Shown here: positions 1 through 7,519 of the stretch, in pieces
Layout: the number at the start of each line of letters is the position of its first letter
How positions within the stretch are numbered: position 1 is the first letter of the stretch
NCBI GenBank assembly: GCA_031368515.1
Contig: JANMNW010000539.1
Location: 1 to 12,462, forward strand
Length of the DNA stretch: 12,462 bases
Direction: 5' to 3'
From: CANJQH01 sp031368515
GTDB lineage: Bacteria > Chloroflexota > Anaerolineae > J036 > Brachytrichaceae
Program-made: the position numbers and the translations under genes
The notes under the pieces: generated by a model
The model's database searches: none
What the model saw: only the letters and a program-made list of their open reading frames with translations
What the model was told of the DNA's origin: nothing

Positions 1-831
1 GTTCTTCCCTTCGCTGCCCTCTTCGGTCATGTAATAAAGCATCGTGGCGTCGCCAGCCAGCACCTGAATGCCGGTCTGTCCGTCCAGCTCGGCATTTAGG
101 CCAGCCTTTAAGAACCGCAACGCAATTGGGCTCTTCTCCAGCATCTCATTCGCCCAGCACACCGCCTCGTCTTCCACCTGATCCACCGGCACCACGGTGT
201 TCACCAACCCCATCTCAAGCGCCTGCCTGGCGTCATACTGCCGGCACAAATACCAGATTTCGCGCGCCTTCTTTTGTCCCACGATCGCCGCCAAATAGCT
301 CGACCCGAACCCGGCATCAAAGCTGCCCACAATCGGACCGGTCTGCCCAAACACCGCGTTCTCGCCGGCGATGCTCAAATCGCAGATCACATGCAGCACA
401 TGACCGCCGCCAATCGCATAGCCGCTCACCGCCGCAATCACCGGCTTGGGAATCGTCCGGATGTAGCGCTGCAACTGCAACACGTTCAATCGCGCGCGCC
501 CATCACCGCCGACATACCCGGCGTGCCCGCGCACGCTTTGATCACCGCCGGAACAAAATGCATGCTTGCCATCTTTGCGGCTGGGTCCGTTGCCGGTCAG
601 CATCACCACGCCGATCGACTCATCCTGCCAGGCGTCGAGCAACGCTTCCGCCATCTCGTCGATCGTCAGGGGCCGAAACGCATTGCGCTTCTCCGGACGG
701 TTGAAGGCGATTCGCGCAATCCCGCCGCCCTTGTGATACGTGATGTCTTCATACACCTTCGCCTCGCTCCACTTCACGAGCTTCGAAAGCGTCGGCTTAA
801 AGCGCCCCAATGTGTCTTTTGTCTTGCTCAT
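1..831 (-). CDS. menB: 1,4-dihydroxy-2-naphthoyl-CoA synthase (partial, C-terminus beyond window)
   Basis: This crotonase-fold enzyme closes the second ring of the naphthoquinone, turning O-succinylbenzoyl-CoA into 1,4-dihydroxy-2-naphthoyl-CoA in cytosolic menaquinone synthesis. I translated 277 in-frame codons from the ATG at 831 to the window edge. Seen: FNRPEKRNAF near residue 43, the oxyanion-hole segment CSGGDQSVRG (93-102), SGYAIGGGH (136-144), QTGPIVGSFD (163-172) and YYMTEEGSEGKN at the edge. The family normally runs about 10-20 residues further, so little is missing. Gly165 in QTGP matches the bicarbonate-dependent (E. coli-like) class; the M. tuberculosis-like class has Asp there. 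The start is supported by AGAGGA (838-844 region) six to seven bases upstream. It lies 21 bp after menD and is probably the third men gene of the transcript. The family assignment is close to certain. Confidence 0.96.
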   Translation of the reverse strand, partial: MSKTKDTLGRFKPTLSKLVKWSEAKVYEDITYHKGGGIARIAFNRPEKRNAFRPLTIDEMAEALLDAWQDESIGVVMLTGNGPSRKDGKHAFCSGGDQSVRGHAGYVGGDGRARLNVLQLQRYIRTIPKPVIAAVSGYAIGGGHVLHVICDLSIAGENAVFGQTGPIVGSFDAGFGSSYLAAIVGQKKAREIWYLCRQYDARQALEMGLVNTVVPVDQVEDEAVCWANEMLEKSPIALRFLKAGLNAELDGQTGIQVLAGDATMLYYMTEEGSEGKN

Positions 832-852
832 TTTCCATTCCTCTGCACTTCT

Positions 853-2601
853 TTATCGAAAACTCGCGCTGGCGGCCAGAATCACCGCAGCGCGCGCATC
901 AAAGTCCGTCTGTGCGTCCGTGGCGACTTCGATCATCGTCGATGCGCCCGAGCGCACGCTGGCGGCAAACGTCTCGCGAAAATGCGCGCGGTCGCGCGCC
1001 CGCACATAGCCCAACCCATACAGCTGCGCCACCGGTTCGAAATTCAGCCCGTGCGGCGTGGTGAAATACTCGGTGAAGGGCGGATCAAAATCTTTCACCG
1101 CCAGCCGCCGAAAAATGCCGCCGCCGTTGTTGTTTAACAGCACCAGCGTGACCGGCACGCCGCAGCGCTTCACGGCCAGCAGCCCGTTCATGTCGTGATA
1201 CAGCGTGACATCGCCGAGCACTGCGGCCAGCGCGCGCCCGGGCCGCGCATGGCCGATGCCCAGCGCCGTCGACATATTGCCATCGATGCCCGATGCCCCG
1301 CGATTGGCGTGCACGCACAGCCGCTTGCCGCCCGACGCTCCAAACTGATCGACATGCCGCACCGGCAAACTGTTGCCCGCAAACAACGTCGCATCTTCCG
1401 GCAGCAGATGGATCACATCGTGCACAGCCACCGCGTCAAACCACGCACCTGCGGCCAGCGCCTGCTGCCATGCATCTGCCGCAGCGCGTTCTGCAGCACG
1501 ATAAGCGTCCAGTTCGCTCACGCGCTGCGCACCTTCTGCGCACGCCTGCGCAAGCTGGCGCGCAAATTCGCCCGGATCGGCTTGGACCAAATGCGTCAGG
1601 CGATGGCTGTCATCCGCCCACACCCCCTCGGCGCTGATGTGCAGCACAGCTTGGGGATTGGCGTCGTCCAGAAACTGGTTCAACCATTTGGAGGTTGGCA
1701 CATTGCCAAAGCGCACCACCAGCTCCGGTTTGGGCAGCGCTTTGCCAATCGCGCTCTGCGGATGCAAGTAAGTTTCATATGCGCCGCTCACCAGCGCGCC
1801 CGCCCGGCCTGGCCCAAAGCGCACACCTGAGAGCGCGTCCGCCAGAATTGGATAGCCTGCCGCTTCCGCCAGATCGAGCACGCGCTCGCGAAAGCCGTCG
1901 TCTGGACAGCCCGGGCCGCACACAATCACGCCGCGCGCAAACTGCTTGATCAGCGCGGCGCTTGTTTCGATCTGCCCCGCATCCGGTGCGCGTGGTGCAG
2001 GCGCAGCGATCTTCACCAGCGCTTCCGTTGTTTGTGGCGAAACGACATCACCCGCAACGGCCGTGGGTTCCAGCGGCGGGCGAAACGGCGCATTCAAATG
2101 CACCACGCCCCGGCGCTCGCCCGCCGCGATCGCCACCGCGCGCGCGGCTGTGCTGCGCAGATTGCGCATGGCCAGCGCGGTGGGCACGGCTTCGGGCAAA
2201 GGCAAATCGACGCTCCACAGCGCATAGCCGCCAAACAGCTTGATCTGATCTATGGTCTGATTGGCGCCGCTGTGGCGCAGCTCGTGGGGCCGGTCGGCGG
2301 TGACGACAATCATGGGCACGCGCGATTGATGCGCTTCGACGATGGCGGGGAAATAATTGGCCGCAGCCGATCCTGATGTGCACACCAGCACCGCCGGCAC
2401 GCCTGTGGCTACGCCGATGCCGAGCGCAAAAAAGGCCGCACAGCGCTCGTCCAGGTGCGACGTCACGCGCACATCCTCGCGACTGGCAAACGCCATCACC
2501 AGCGGCGTGTTGCGCGACCCCGGCGACAGACAGACATGCCGCACACCCGCGCCAATCAGCGCCTCGACCAACAGCTCCGCCTGCAGCGTGTTGCGATTCA
2601 T
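853..2601 (-). CDS. menD: 2-succinyl-5-enolpyruvyl-6-hydroxy-3-cyclohexene-1-carboxylate synthase
   Basis: A thiamine-diphosphate and Mg-dependent enzyme of the cytosol. It decarboxylates 2-oxoglutarate and adds the resulting unit to isochorismate, the second step of the classical menaquinone pathway. At 582 residues it is of normal length. Seen: CLSPGSRNTPL (24-34) with the substrate-binding Arg, DERCAAFFALG (51-61) containing the cofactor-activating Glu52, CTSGSAAANYFPA (74-86), TADRPHELR (101-109), NRGASGIDG (433-441), and the ThDP/Mg motif GDVTLYHDMNGL (463-474) ending in NNNGGGIF (490-497). All the hallmark MenD motifs are present, which separates it from the acetolactate-synthase-like paralogue at 4952-6586. 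The start follows menF by 4 bp, and a GGGAGG-type ribosome site lies inside the menF end, implying translational coupling. Confidence 0.96.
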   Translation of the reverse strand: MNRNTLQAELLVEALIGAGVRHVCLSPGSRNTPLVMAFASREDVRVTSHLDERCAAFFALGIGVATGVPAVLVCTSGSAAANYFPAIVEAHQSRVPMIVVTADRPHELRHSGANQTIDQIKLFGGYALWSVDLPLPEAVPTALAMRNLRSTAARAVAIAAGERRGVVHLNAPFRPPLEPTAVAGDVVSPQTTEALVKIAAPAPRAPDAGQIETSAALIKQFARGVIVCGPGCPDDGFRERVLDLAEAAGYPILADALSGVRFGPGRAGALVSGAYETYLHPQSAIGKALPKPELVVRFGNVPTSKWLNQFLDDANPQAVLHISAEGVWADDSHRLTHLVQADPGEFARQLAQACAEGAQRVSELDAYRAAERAAADAWQQALAAGAWFDAVAVHDVIHLLPEDATLFAGNSLPVRHVDQFGASGGKRLCVHANRGASGIDGNMSTALGIGHARPGRALAAVLGDVTLYHDMNGLLAVKRCGVPVTLVLLNNNGGGIFRRLAVKDFDPPFTEYFTTPHGLNFEPVAQLYGLGYVRARDRAHFRETFAASVRSGASTMIEVATDAQTDFDARAAVILAASASFR

Positions 2602-2605
2602 CGCG

Positions 2606-4006
2606 TCACTGCCCCTCCCGGATGCCCAGCGCTTCGAGCATCGGCTTGAATTTCAGCGCCGATTCCCGCCATTCCCGCTCGGGCTCACTGGCAGCCACGA
2701 TGCCGCAGCCGGCATACAGCCATGCGCGTTGCTGCGTACTCTCAGCCACAGCGGAACGAATGCCCACGGCGAATGCGCCGTCCAGATTGGCGTCGAGCGT
2801 GCCGATCGGTCCGGCATACCAGCCGCGCGTCACTGGCTCCTGCTCGGCAATCGCGGTCATGGCGCGCGTGCGCGGCTGCCCACCCAGAGCAGGCGTGGGA
2901 TGCAACGCTTCCACCAACGGCAGCACACCGGGGCGCCCATCAAGCTCGGCGGTTAGCGGCGTATGCAAATGCTGAATGTTGCTTAGCTTGAGCAAACCAG
3001 TGTCGCCTGTGTGCACCGCTCTCGAAAACCGTTGCAGTGCCTGTTCAATGGCCTTGATCACTATCGCGTGTTCGGTGCGGTCTTTCACGCTTGCCAGCAA
3101 TTCGGCGCCAAGCTGCGCGTCTTCGGCCGGCGTCTTGCCGCGGCCAATGCTGCCTGCCAGCGCCATCGTTTCCAGCCGCGCGCCATTCACCCGCACCAGC
3201 AATTCGGGCGTGGCGCCAAAAAACGCATGTCCCGCCCGCGGCTCAAACAAAAACCGATAAGTGCCGGGATAGCGTTCGGCCAAATAGGACAACGCCCGGT
3301 CGACATCCGGCGCGCGATCGAAATGCGCCTCGGCGGCGCGCGCCAGCACTGCTTTTTCAAGCGTGCGATCCGGTCCGGTCATTTCGCCAGTCAACGCAAC
3401 AATGGCGCGCGTCCAGTCTTCATACGACATGGGAAAGTCGAGCGCGGTGAGATGGGGCGCCGGCGCGTCGGACAAGATCTCAGTTTCAAGGGCGTTTCGT
3501 TTGGCCTCCAGCGCGGCGGCCAGCTCTGGCAACAACAGGGCTGGATCATCGTCCCAGGGCGCGAGCGCGTTGATCGTCAGCCAGGCCTCGCCGCCAGCCC
3601 GTGCCAATTGAAAATGCGGCAGCACAAAGTGCGCCGGCGGAAAATCGGCCCAGGCGCGGTCGGGCAGAAAGTCGTCGCGAAAGGCAAACCCGCCGAACAG
3701 CCTCGGCGCGGCCATCGGTTGGTTTGCTGGGATCAACGCGCCGTCAAATAGCGCGCGCGCCTGGCGGCCGATGTTGTCGAAGCGCGCTTCCCCCCAACCT
3801 GAAATTTCGAGGGCCGCGCCGGCTGCGGCATAGGCACTGGTTTCACGCGCATTGTCCCAACAAAAGCGCGGCGCGCCTCGTGCATGGCGCAAAAACCCGG
3901 CCAGCGTAATTTCTGGCGCTGGCGTGGAAAGGCTGATGAGCCGGCGCGCTTCGATGGACGGCGTTGTGCCGCCATCGTCATCGCGCAGGCGTTCAGGCGC
4001 GCTCAT
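2606..4006 (-). CDS. menF: isochorismate synthase (MenF/EntC family)
   Basis: Mg-dependent chorismate-utilising enzyme of 466 residues that isomerises chorismate to isochorismate, the entry step to menaquinone. The N-terminal half is poorly conserved, as is usual. The C-terminal catalytic half shows LEKAVLAR (216-223), GATPELL (264-270), LAGSIGRG (283-290), KDRTEH (308-313), LHPTPALGG (368-376), GWYAGPIG (395-402) and AGCGIV followed by SEPEREW (432-446). This is the chorismate-binding signature of isochorismate synthases. Direct linkage to menD and menB favours menaquinone over siderophore or salicylate synthesis, although family members can be bifunctional. The ATG at 4006 has GAGGAG eight bases upstream. 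It overlaps the end of the TetR gene by 14 bp, so the regulator and the men genes are probably co-transcribed and coupled. Confidence 0.92.
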   Translation of the reverse strand: MSAPERLRDDDGGTTPSIEARRLISLSTPAPEITLAGFLRHARGAPRFCWDNARETSAYAAAGAALEISGWGEARFDNIGRQARALFDGALIPANQPMAAPRLFGGFAFRDDFLPDRAWADFPPAHFVLPHFQLARAGGEAWLTINALAPWDDDPALLLPELAAALEAKRNALETEILSDAPAPHLTALDFPMSYEDWTRAIVALTGEMTGPDRTLEKAVLARAAEAHFDRAPDVDRALSYLAERYPGTYRFLFEPRAGHAFFGATPELLVRVNGARLETMALAGSIGRGKTPAEDAQLGAELLASVKDRTEHAIVIKAIEQALQRFSRAVHTGDTGLLKLSNIQHLHTPLTAELDGRPGVLPLVEALHPTPALGGQPRTRAMTAIAEQEPVTRGWYAGPIGTLDANLDGAFAVGIRSAVAESTQQRAWLYAGCGIVAASEPEREWRESALKFKPMLEALGIREGQ

Positions 4007-4610
4007 ACCCCACGCTCCTCAGCAGCAACGGCACCAGGGTCTCGACGATGCGTTCGGAGGTCGGCTCTCCGGTGTAGACCCACTGGATCATCAAGTTGTA
4101 GATCGCGCCCATCCATGCGTGGGCTGCCACCTCGGTGTCGGTTTGCGGGATATGCCGCATCGCCACAGACTCGTCCAAGTGCGTTTTGATCAGCTGTGCA
4201 AAACGATCGGTGACTTCGCGGCGTTTCTTCTCAAATACGCTGCCCAGCCCCACGGCCTGGACCAGCATGATCTTGGCTGGCATGCGATATTTGCCAAAAG
4301 TCTCCACTACGGCGATCAAGGCCGCGCGCACGCGCTCGATTCCGCTTGACTCCGTGGAGATGGCGTCGTTGACGCGGCGTTCGAGCAAATTGGCGAATTG
4401 GTCGACCAGCGCCAGAAACAATTGCTCTTTGTTTGGAAAGTAGAGATAGATCGAGCCCTTTGAGGTTTTGGCTTCATCGACGATCTCATCCAGGCGCGTT
4501 TCATGAAAACCTTTGTGCGAGAAAATATTCAGCGCGGCGTCGAGGATGCGCTCGCGTGTTCCGACAACGGCGCCATCCTGCTCCGGGCTGGCTGCGGGTT
4601 TTATTTTCAT
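3993..4610 (-). CDS. TetR/AcrR-family transcriptional regulator, first gene of the men transcript
   Basis: A one-domain ligand-sensing repressor of 205 residues, typical in length. The N-terminal helix-turn-helix lies at about residues 18-66: TRERILDAALNIF, then RLDEIVDEAKTSKGSIYLYFPNKEQLF, the classic TetR DNA-binding pattern. The C-terminal half is helical and diverged, so the ligand cannot be predicted. The ATG at 4610 has no clear Shine-Dalgarno and only a short leader to the palindrome at 4628-4649, consistent with a short or nearly leaderless 5' end. It overlaps menF by 14 bp. Autoregulation, and with it control of menFDB and possibly of the divergent hydrolase remnant, is inferred from the palindrome; the regulated set is not proven. 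Confidence 0.9.
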   Translation of the reverse strand: MKIKPAASPEQDGAVVGTRERILDAALNIFSHKGFHETRLDEIVDEAKTSKGSIYLYFPNKEQLFLALVDQFANLLERRVNDAISTESSGIERVRAALIAVVETFGKYRMPAKIMLVQAVGLGSVFEKKRREVTDRFAQLIKTHLDESVAMRHIPQTDTEVAAHAWMGAIYNLMIQWVYTGEPTSERIVETLVPLLLRSVGYERA

Positions 4611-4627
4611 GGCTATTGCGGCCCCTA

Positions 4628-4649
4628 TAATACTGACCAGTCAGTATTA
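4628..4649. promoter_or_regulatory. 22-bp palindrome, probable TetR operator
   Basis: Perfect 10-bp arms TAATACTGAC and GTCAGTATTA are separated by CA. The site lies 17 bp upstream of the TetR start at 4610, in the divergent gap to the hydrolase remnant. Its size and symmetry are typical of TetR-family operators. It overlaps -10-like hexamers on both strands: TATAAT at 4626-4631 on plus and TATTAT at 4632-4627 on minus. Bound repressor would therefore block both directions. No convincing -35 was found for either strand. Confidence 0.8.
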
Positions 4650-4700
4650 CGCTAACTGGTTTGCCTGAAGGTTGGCTTAGATCGCTTAGAAAACAGCCTC

Positions 4701-4896
4701 ATGATTTCGAATGATTCGCGCTCCGGAGCGCCACAGGGTCTGCATGTGGATATCTCTGGCAAAGGCCCACGCCTGCTGCTGATGCACGGCAGCCATTGGC
4801 AACATCCCTCGAAAAACTTTGTGTTTCAGCGCGAATTAGGCGATGCATTCGAGGTGGTCATCCCCCACCGCCGTGGCCTTGGCGAAAGCGCTGCGG
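4701..4896 (+). pseudogene. alpha/beta hydrolase, N-terminal remnant
   Basis: About 63 residues look like the beginning of an alpha/beta hydrolase: LHVDISGKGPRLLLMHGSHW (14-33, with the HG oxyanion-hole motif), a stretch ending in FEVVIPH (50-56), and RRGLGES (57-63), which matches the RGxGxS motif of the fold. Homology stops there. The reading frame then crosses a GC-rich palindrome and continues to about 5171 only as antisense of the neighbouring TPP enzyme. The nucleophile elbow (GxSxG), the Asp and the His are absent, so the gene is truncated and cannot be catalytic. The start at 4701 is tentative because no clear ribosome site is visible. It is divergent from the first TetR gene and shares its operator region, suggesting it was once that repressor's target. 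MenH also belongs to this fold, but nothing in the remnant points to MenH specifically. Confidence 0.65.
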
Positions 4897-4922
4897 GTGC
4901 CCCAACCTCCCAGGGTGGGCAC
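4897..4922. repeat. GC-rich palindrome at the hydrolase breakpoint / downstream of the TPP enzyme
   Basis: GTGCCC (4897-4902) and GGGCAC (4917-4922) form an inverted repeat, with inner ACC/GGT pairing possible. An overlapping GGGTG/CACCC pair (4913-4917, 4922-4926) allows an alternative fold. It lies about 30 bp past the stop codon of the TPP-dependent enzyme. It could serve as a terminator hairpin for that operon, but it has no T-run, so intrinsic termination is doubtful. Its position exactly where hydrolase homology ends also suits a REP-like dispersed palindrome or rearrangement scar. Confidence 0.5.
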
Positions 4923-4951
4923 ACCCTCCGGCGATGGTGCGCACTCAACAC

Positions 4952-6586
4952 CTATCCGCGCACCTGCGGCATCATGATGTATGGCCATGGCGGGCTCATC
5001 TCACCCACCGGGATTTCGATCACCGTCGGCCCGCGACGCGCAAAGCCCGCGCGCAACGCAGCCAGCAACTCGCTTGGGCCAGTCACCCGCTCACCGGCGG
5101 CGCCATGCGCTTCGGCCAGCTTTACAAAATCCGGATTACGCAGCTCCGTCGCGATCACACGCCCGCCGTGATCGTGCTTTTGCATGCGTTGCACGTTGCC
5201 AAATGCGCCATCGGCAAATACCGCCACGACCACGCCGATCTCATGCTGAACAGCGGTGGCCAGCTCCTGCACCGTATACATGAAGCCGCCATCGCCGCAC
5301 ACGCACAACACCGGCCGGTCGGGATGCGCCACTTTTGCGCCCAGCGCGGCGGCAAAGCCATAGCCCAGCGTGCCCTGATAGTTCGAATTGATGTGCGTGC
5401 GCGGCAAATACGAGGGCAGCATGTAGCGCGAGGCATAGCCCACCTGCGTCAAATCCTCAACAAAAATGCCGTTGTCCGGCAGTCCGGCGCGGATCGCCCG
5501 CACAAAGTCGTACTGCGGCTGCACTTTCGAAAACGTTTCGTCCAACTCTTCGCGCAATGCTCCAAGCTCCTGCTGGCGCGAGGCGCGCGTCACGCCAAGC
5601 GCGCGCACCTGGGCGCTCAGCGCGGCCAACGCCGCGCCGGCATCGGCCACAATGCCCAGCGTCGGCTTGCGAATGCGATCGATCTCTTCGGGGTCAATAT
5701 CGATGCGGATCAGCGTCAGCGCGTCATCGGCGCCCCACTGCTGCAGCGGCCGTTGCAGCCGCGTGCCCACAGCCAGCACAACATCGGCTTCGGCCCACAG
5801 CTTGTGCCCGCCCGGACCGGGCAGGCCGAGATAGTGCCGATCACTCACCACACCGCGGCCGTTTGTGTTTGAAACCACCGGTGCTTGCAACAGCTCTGCC
5901 AGCGCCAACAGATCGGCTCCCGCATCTTCCGCGCCGCCTCCGATCATGATCAGCGGCCGCTTGGCATGCGTCAACAGCTGCGCCGCGCGCGCAATATCGG
6001 ATTCACGTGGCTGCTGCGGCGCGTACGACGTTGGCGCTTCGGTCAGCATGACATCGGCTTGTGCAGCCAGCACATCCATCGGCACTTCAAGCGCCACCGG
6101 GCGCGGGCGGCCGGTGTGCATTTGGCGAAAGGCCTCATTGACCAGCGCGGGCAATTCAGCCGGCGTGGCCGCACGCTCTGTCCACTTCGTGAGCGAGCGC
6201 ATCACCGCCAGCGAATCTGGAATCTCGTGCAGTTGACCCCAAGCGCGGCCAATCGTGCCGGTCGGAATCTGGCCCGAAATGCACAGCACCGGCGCGTTGG
6301 CCGCATAGGCGGTTGAAAGCGCTGCAGTGGTGTTCAGCATGCCTGGACCGGGCACCACAGCAAAGGCGCCCACACGTCCGGTCGCCTGGGCATAGCCATA
6401 GGCCATATACGCCGCGCCTTGCTCATGCCGTGTATGCAACACGCGGATCTCGTCCGCCGTCCCGCGCGCGTCGTGCAGCGCGTTAAACAGTTGATCGTTC
6501 TGATAACCGGGCAGCGCAAACAGCGTGTCCACGCCATGCCGGTGCAGCATGCTTACCAGGGCTTGTGCGCCCGTCATCTGTGTCAT
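4952..6586 (-). CDS. thiamine-diphosphate-dependent enzyme, acetolactate synthase-like (exact substrate unknown)
   Basis: A 544-residue member of the ThDP decarboxylase/ligase superfamily with the usual three domains. The N-terminal Pyr domain has RHEQGAAYMAYGYAQATG (53-70) with the activating Glu55, and VVPGPGMLNTTAAL (77-90). The central domain has PLIMIGGGAE (211-220) and VVSNTNGRG (237-245). The PP domain has NYQGTLGYGFAAALGA (402-417), then GDGGFMYTVQELA (431-443) and Asn464 in DGAFGN, the ThDP/Mg motif. Related enzymes include acetolactate synthase, benzoylformate decarboxylase and oxalyl-CoA decarboxylase. No regulatory ilvN-type subunit or other branched-chain gene is adjacent, so a biosynthetic IlvB role is not supported. 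The C-terminus ending MPQVRG looks intact. AGGAG lies four bases before the chosen ATG; a second ATG three codons in is possible. It is the last gene of the yceI group. Confidence 0.85.
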   Translation of the reverse strand: MTQMTGAQALVSMLHRHGVDTLFALPGYQNDQLFNALHDARGTADEIRVLHTRHEQGAAYMAYGYAQATGRVGAFAVVPGPGMLNTTAALSTAYAANAPVLCISGQIPTGTIGRAWGQLHEIPDSLAVMRSLTKWTERAATPAELPALVNEAFRQMHTGRPRPVALEVPMDVLAAQADVMLTEAPTSYAPQQPRESDIARAAQLLTHAKRPLIMIGGGAEDAGADLLALAELLQAPVVSNTNGRGVVSDRHYLGLPGPGGHKLWAEADVVLAVGTRLQRPLQQWGADDALTLIRIDIDPEEIDRIRKPTLGIVADAGAALAALSAQVRALGVTRASRQQELGALREELDETFSKVQPQYDFVRAIRAGLPDNGIFVEDLTQVGYASRYMLPSYLPRTHINSNYQGTLGYGFAAALGAKVAHPDRPVLCVCGDGGFMYTVQELATAVQHEIGVVVAVFADGAFGNVQRMQKHDHGGRVIATELRNPDFVKLAEAHGAAGERVTGPSELLAALRAGFARRGPTVIEIPVGEMSPPWPYIMMPQVRG

Positions 6587-6646
6587 CGTGCTCCTGCGCG
6601 CGCTGAATCCGGGCGCGACGCGCGGCCTATTGTGACACGGATGCGC

Positions 6647-6982
6647 TTATTCGCCTGTCAGGCCTTTTTGCTTTAACGCGATCTCATACGAGCGGCGCAG
6701 CAGCGAGATGGCTCGCTCGGCATCAGCCGCCTCGTGAAAATAAAAACTGATCCAGCCCGTCTCCGGCAGCAAGTGATGCGGCTGAGCCAGTCCGGCCGCG
6801 AGCACTTCATCGCGCACCTTGGTTGGAAAGGGAATATCGAGCAGATGGTCGCCGTGAATATGGCCGATCTCGCGTTTGCCGATGCGATACTCGCGCCCGC
6901 CAAAGCGGTGCGGATGCGCTTCAACATGCGGCCATGCCAATATCGCGGTTTCGATGGCATCACGCGCGCCAGGAACACTCAT
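6647..6982 (-). CDS. luciferase-domain (DUF5519) protein
   Basis: A small soluble protein of 111 residues with no signal peptide or membrane segment. The middle has KREIGHIHGDHLLDIPFPTKVR (about 36-57), followed by LAQPHHLLPETGWISFYF (about 65-82). This His-rich, DIPFP-type pattern matches my memory of the DUF5519/luciferase-domain family (Pfam Luciferase), whose biochemical role in bacteria is not established. The name comes from a domain of sea-pansy-type proteins and does not imply light emission. GGAGGT sits eight bases before the ATG, a strong ribosome site. The gene begins 15 bp after the VOC gene ends and is followed after 60 bp by the TPP enzyme, so it looks like an operon member. The protein seems complete. 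Confidence 0.7.
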   Translation of the reverse strand: MSVPGARDAIETAILAWPHVEAHPHRFGGREYRIGKREIGHIHGDHLLDIPFPTKVRDEVLAAGLAQPHHLLPETGWISFYFHEAADAERAISLLRRSYEIALKQKGLTGE

Positions 6983-6997
6983 GAGACACCTCCAATG

Positions 6998-7519
6998 TCA
7001 ATTCGCTTCGGCCAGCAGCGATTCGAAGTCGATGGGCGCGCTGATCATCTTCAAACGGCCGTTGGCGTCGCGCGGCCACTCGGCGCGGGGGCGATCTCGA
7101 TACATCTCGATGCCATTGCCATCCGGATCATGAAGATAAATGGCTTCGCTCACGCCGTGATCGGAAGCGCCATCAAGTTCGATGCCGTGTTCGATCAGGC
7201 GCGCAACCGCCAACGCCAAGGCCTTGCGGGTGGGATACAAAAGGGCGAAGTGATACAAACCGGGCGAGCGGCGCGAGGCAGGCGGGCCGCCTTTGCTTTC
7301 CCAGGTGTTCAGGCCCAGATGATGATGATAGCCGCCAGCGGACAAAAACGCCGCGCTGTCGCCGTAGCGCTCCATCAGCTCAAACCCAAATGCCGTTGTG
7401 TAGAAGACAATTGCGCGTTCCAGATCGGACACTTTCAGATGGACGTGCCCAATCACGGCGCCCGGGTCGATTGGCGCTGCGGTTGATTCGGACAGATTCG
7501 GATTGTGCTGTGTAGTCAT
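6998..7519 (-). CDS. VOC-family protein, catechol 2,3-dioxygenase-like
   Basis: A 173-residue vicinal-oxygen-chelate protein. Seen: IGHVHLKVSDLERAIVFY (23-40) with candidate metal ligand His25, AGGYHHHLGLNTWESKG (61-77), GLYHFALLYP (87-96) with candidate ligand His90, and DHGVSEAIYLHDPDGNGIEM (120-139) followed by YRDRP, with candidate ligand Glu138. The YHHHLG/NTW and DPDGNGIE(M/L)YRDRP pattern resembles the CatE-like extradiol dioxygenase branch more than glyoxalase I or fosfomycin-resistance proteins. The His/His/Glu set suggests an active mononuclear metal enzyme, but its substrate is unknown. AGGAG precedes the ATG, and the start overlaps the stop of the upstream DUF6069 gene as ATGA, indicating coupled translation. 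It is the middle gene of the yceI group. Confidence 0.85.
   Translation of the reverse strand: MTTQHNPNLSESTAAPIDPGAVIGHVHLKVSDLERAIVFYTTAFGFELMERYGDSAAFLSAGGYHHHLGLNTWESKGGPPASRRSPGLYHFALLYPTRKALALAVARLIEHGIELDGASDHGVSEAIYLHDPDGNGIEMYRDRPRAEWPRDANGRLKMISAPIDFESLLAEAN

Noticed and set aside
274..1137. Plus-strand open frame of 287 codons
   Set aside because: Antisense to menB and the end of menD, both of which carry clear motifs; its own translation has none.
3011..3751. Plus-strand open frame of 246 codons
   Set aside because: Antisense to menF, with biased composition typical of a shadow frame.
4701..5171. Whole 156-codon plus-strand frame as an intact hydrolase
   Set aside because: Only the first 63 residues resemble a hydrolase; the rest is antisense of the TPP enzyme and lacks the catalytic residues.
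4796..5872. Long plus-strand open frame of 358 codons
   Set aside because: It lies wholly antisense to the TPP-dependent enzyme, is rich in Arg/His/Ala as expected of a complementary frame in GC-rich DNA, and shows no family motif.
6601..6646. Possible separate promoter or terminator between the DUF5519 and TPP-enzyme genes
   Set aside because: Only a small GCGCG/CGCGC palindrome was seen, with no convincing -35/-10 pair and no T-run, so the 60-bp gap was left unannotated.
6647..6982. Light-producing luciferase
   Set aside because: The family name is historical; there is no luxAB-type barrel, no companion lux genes, and the protein is only 111 residues long.
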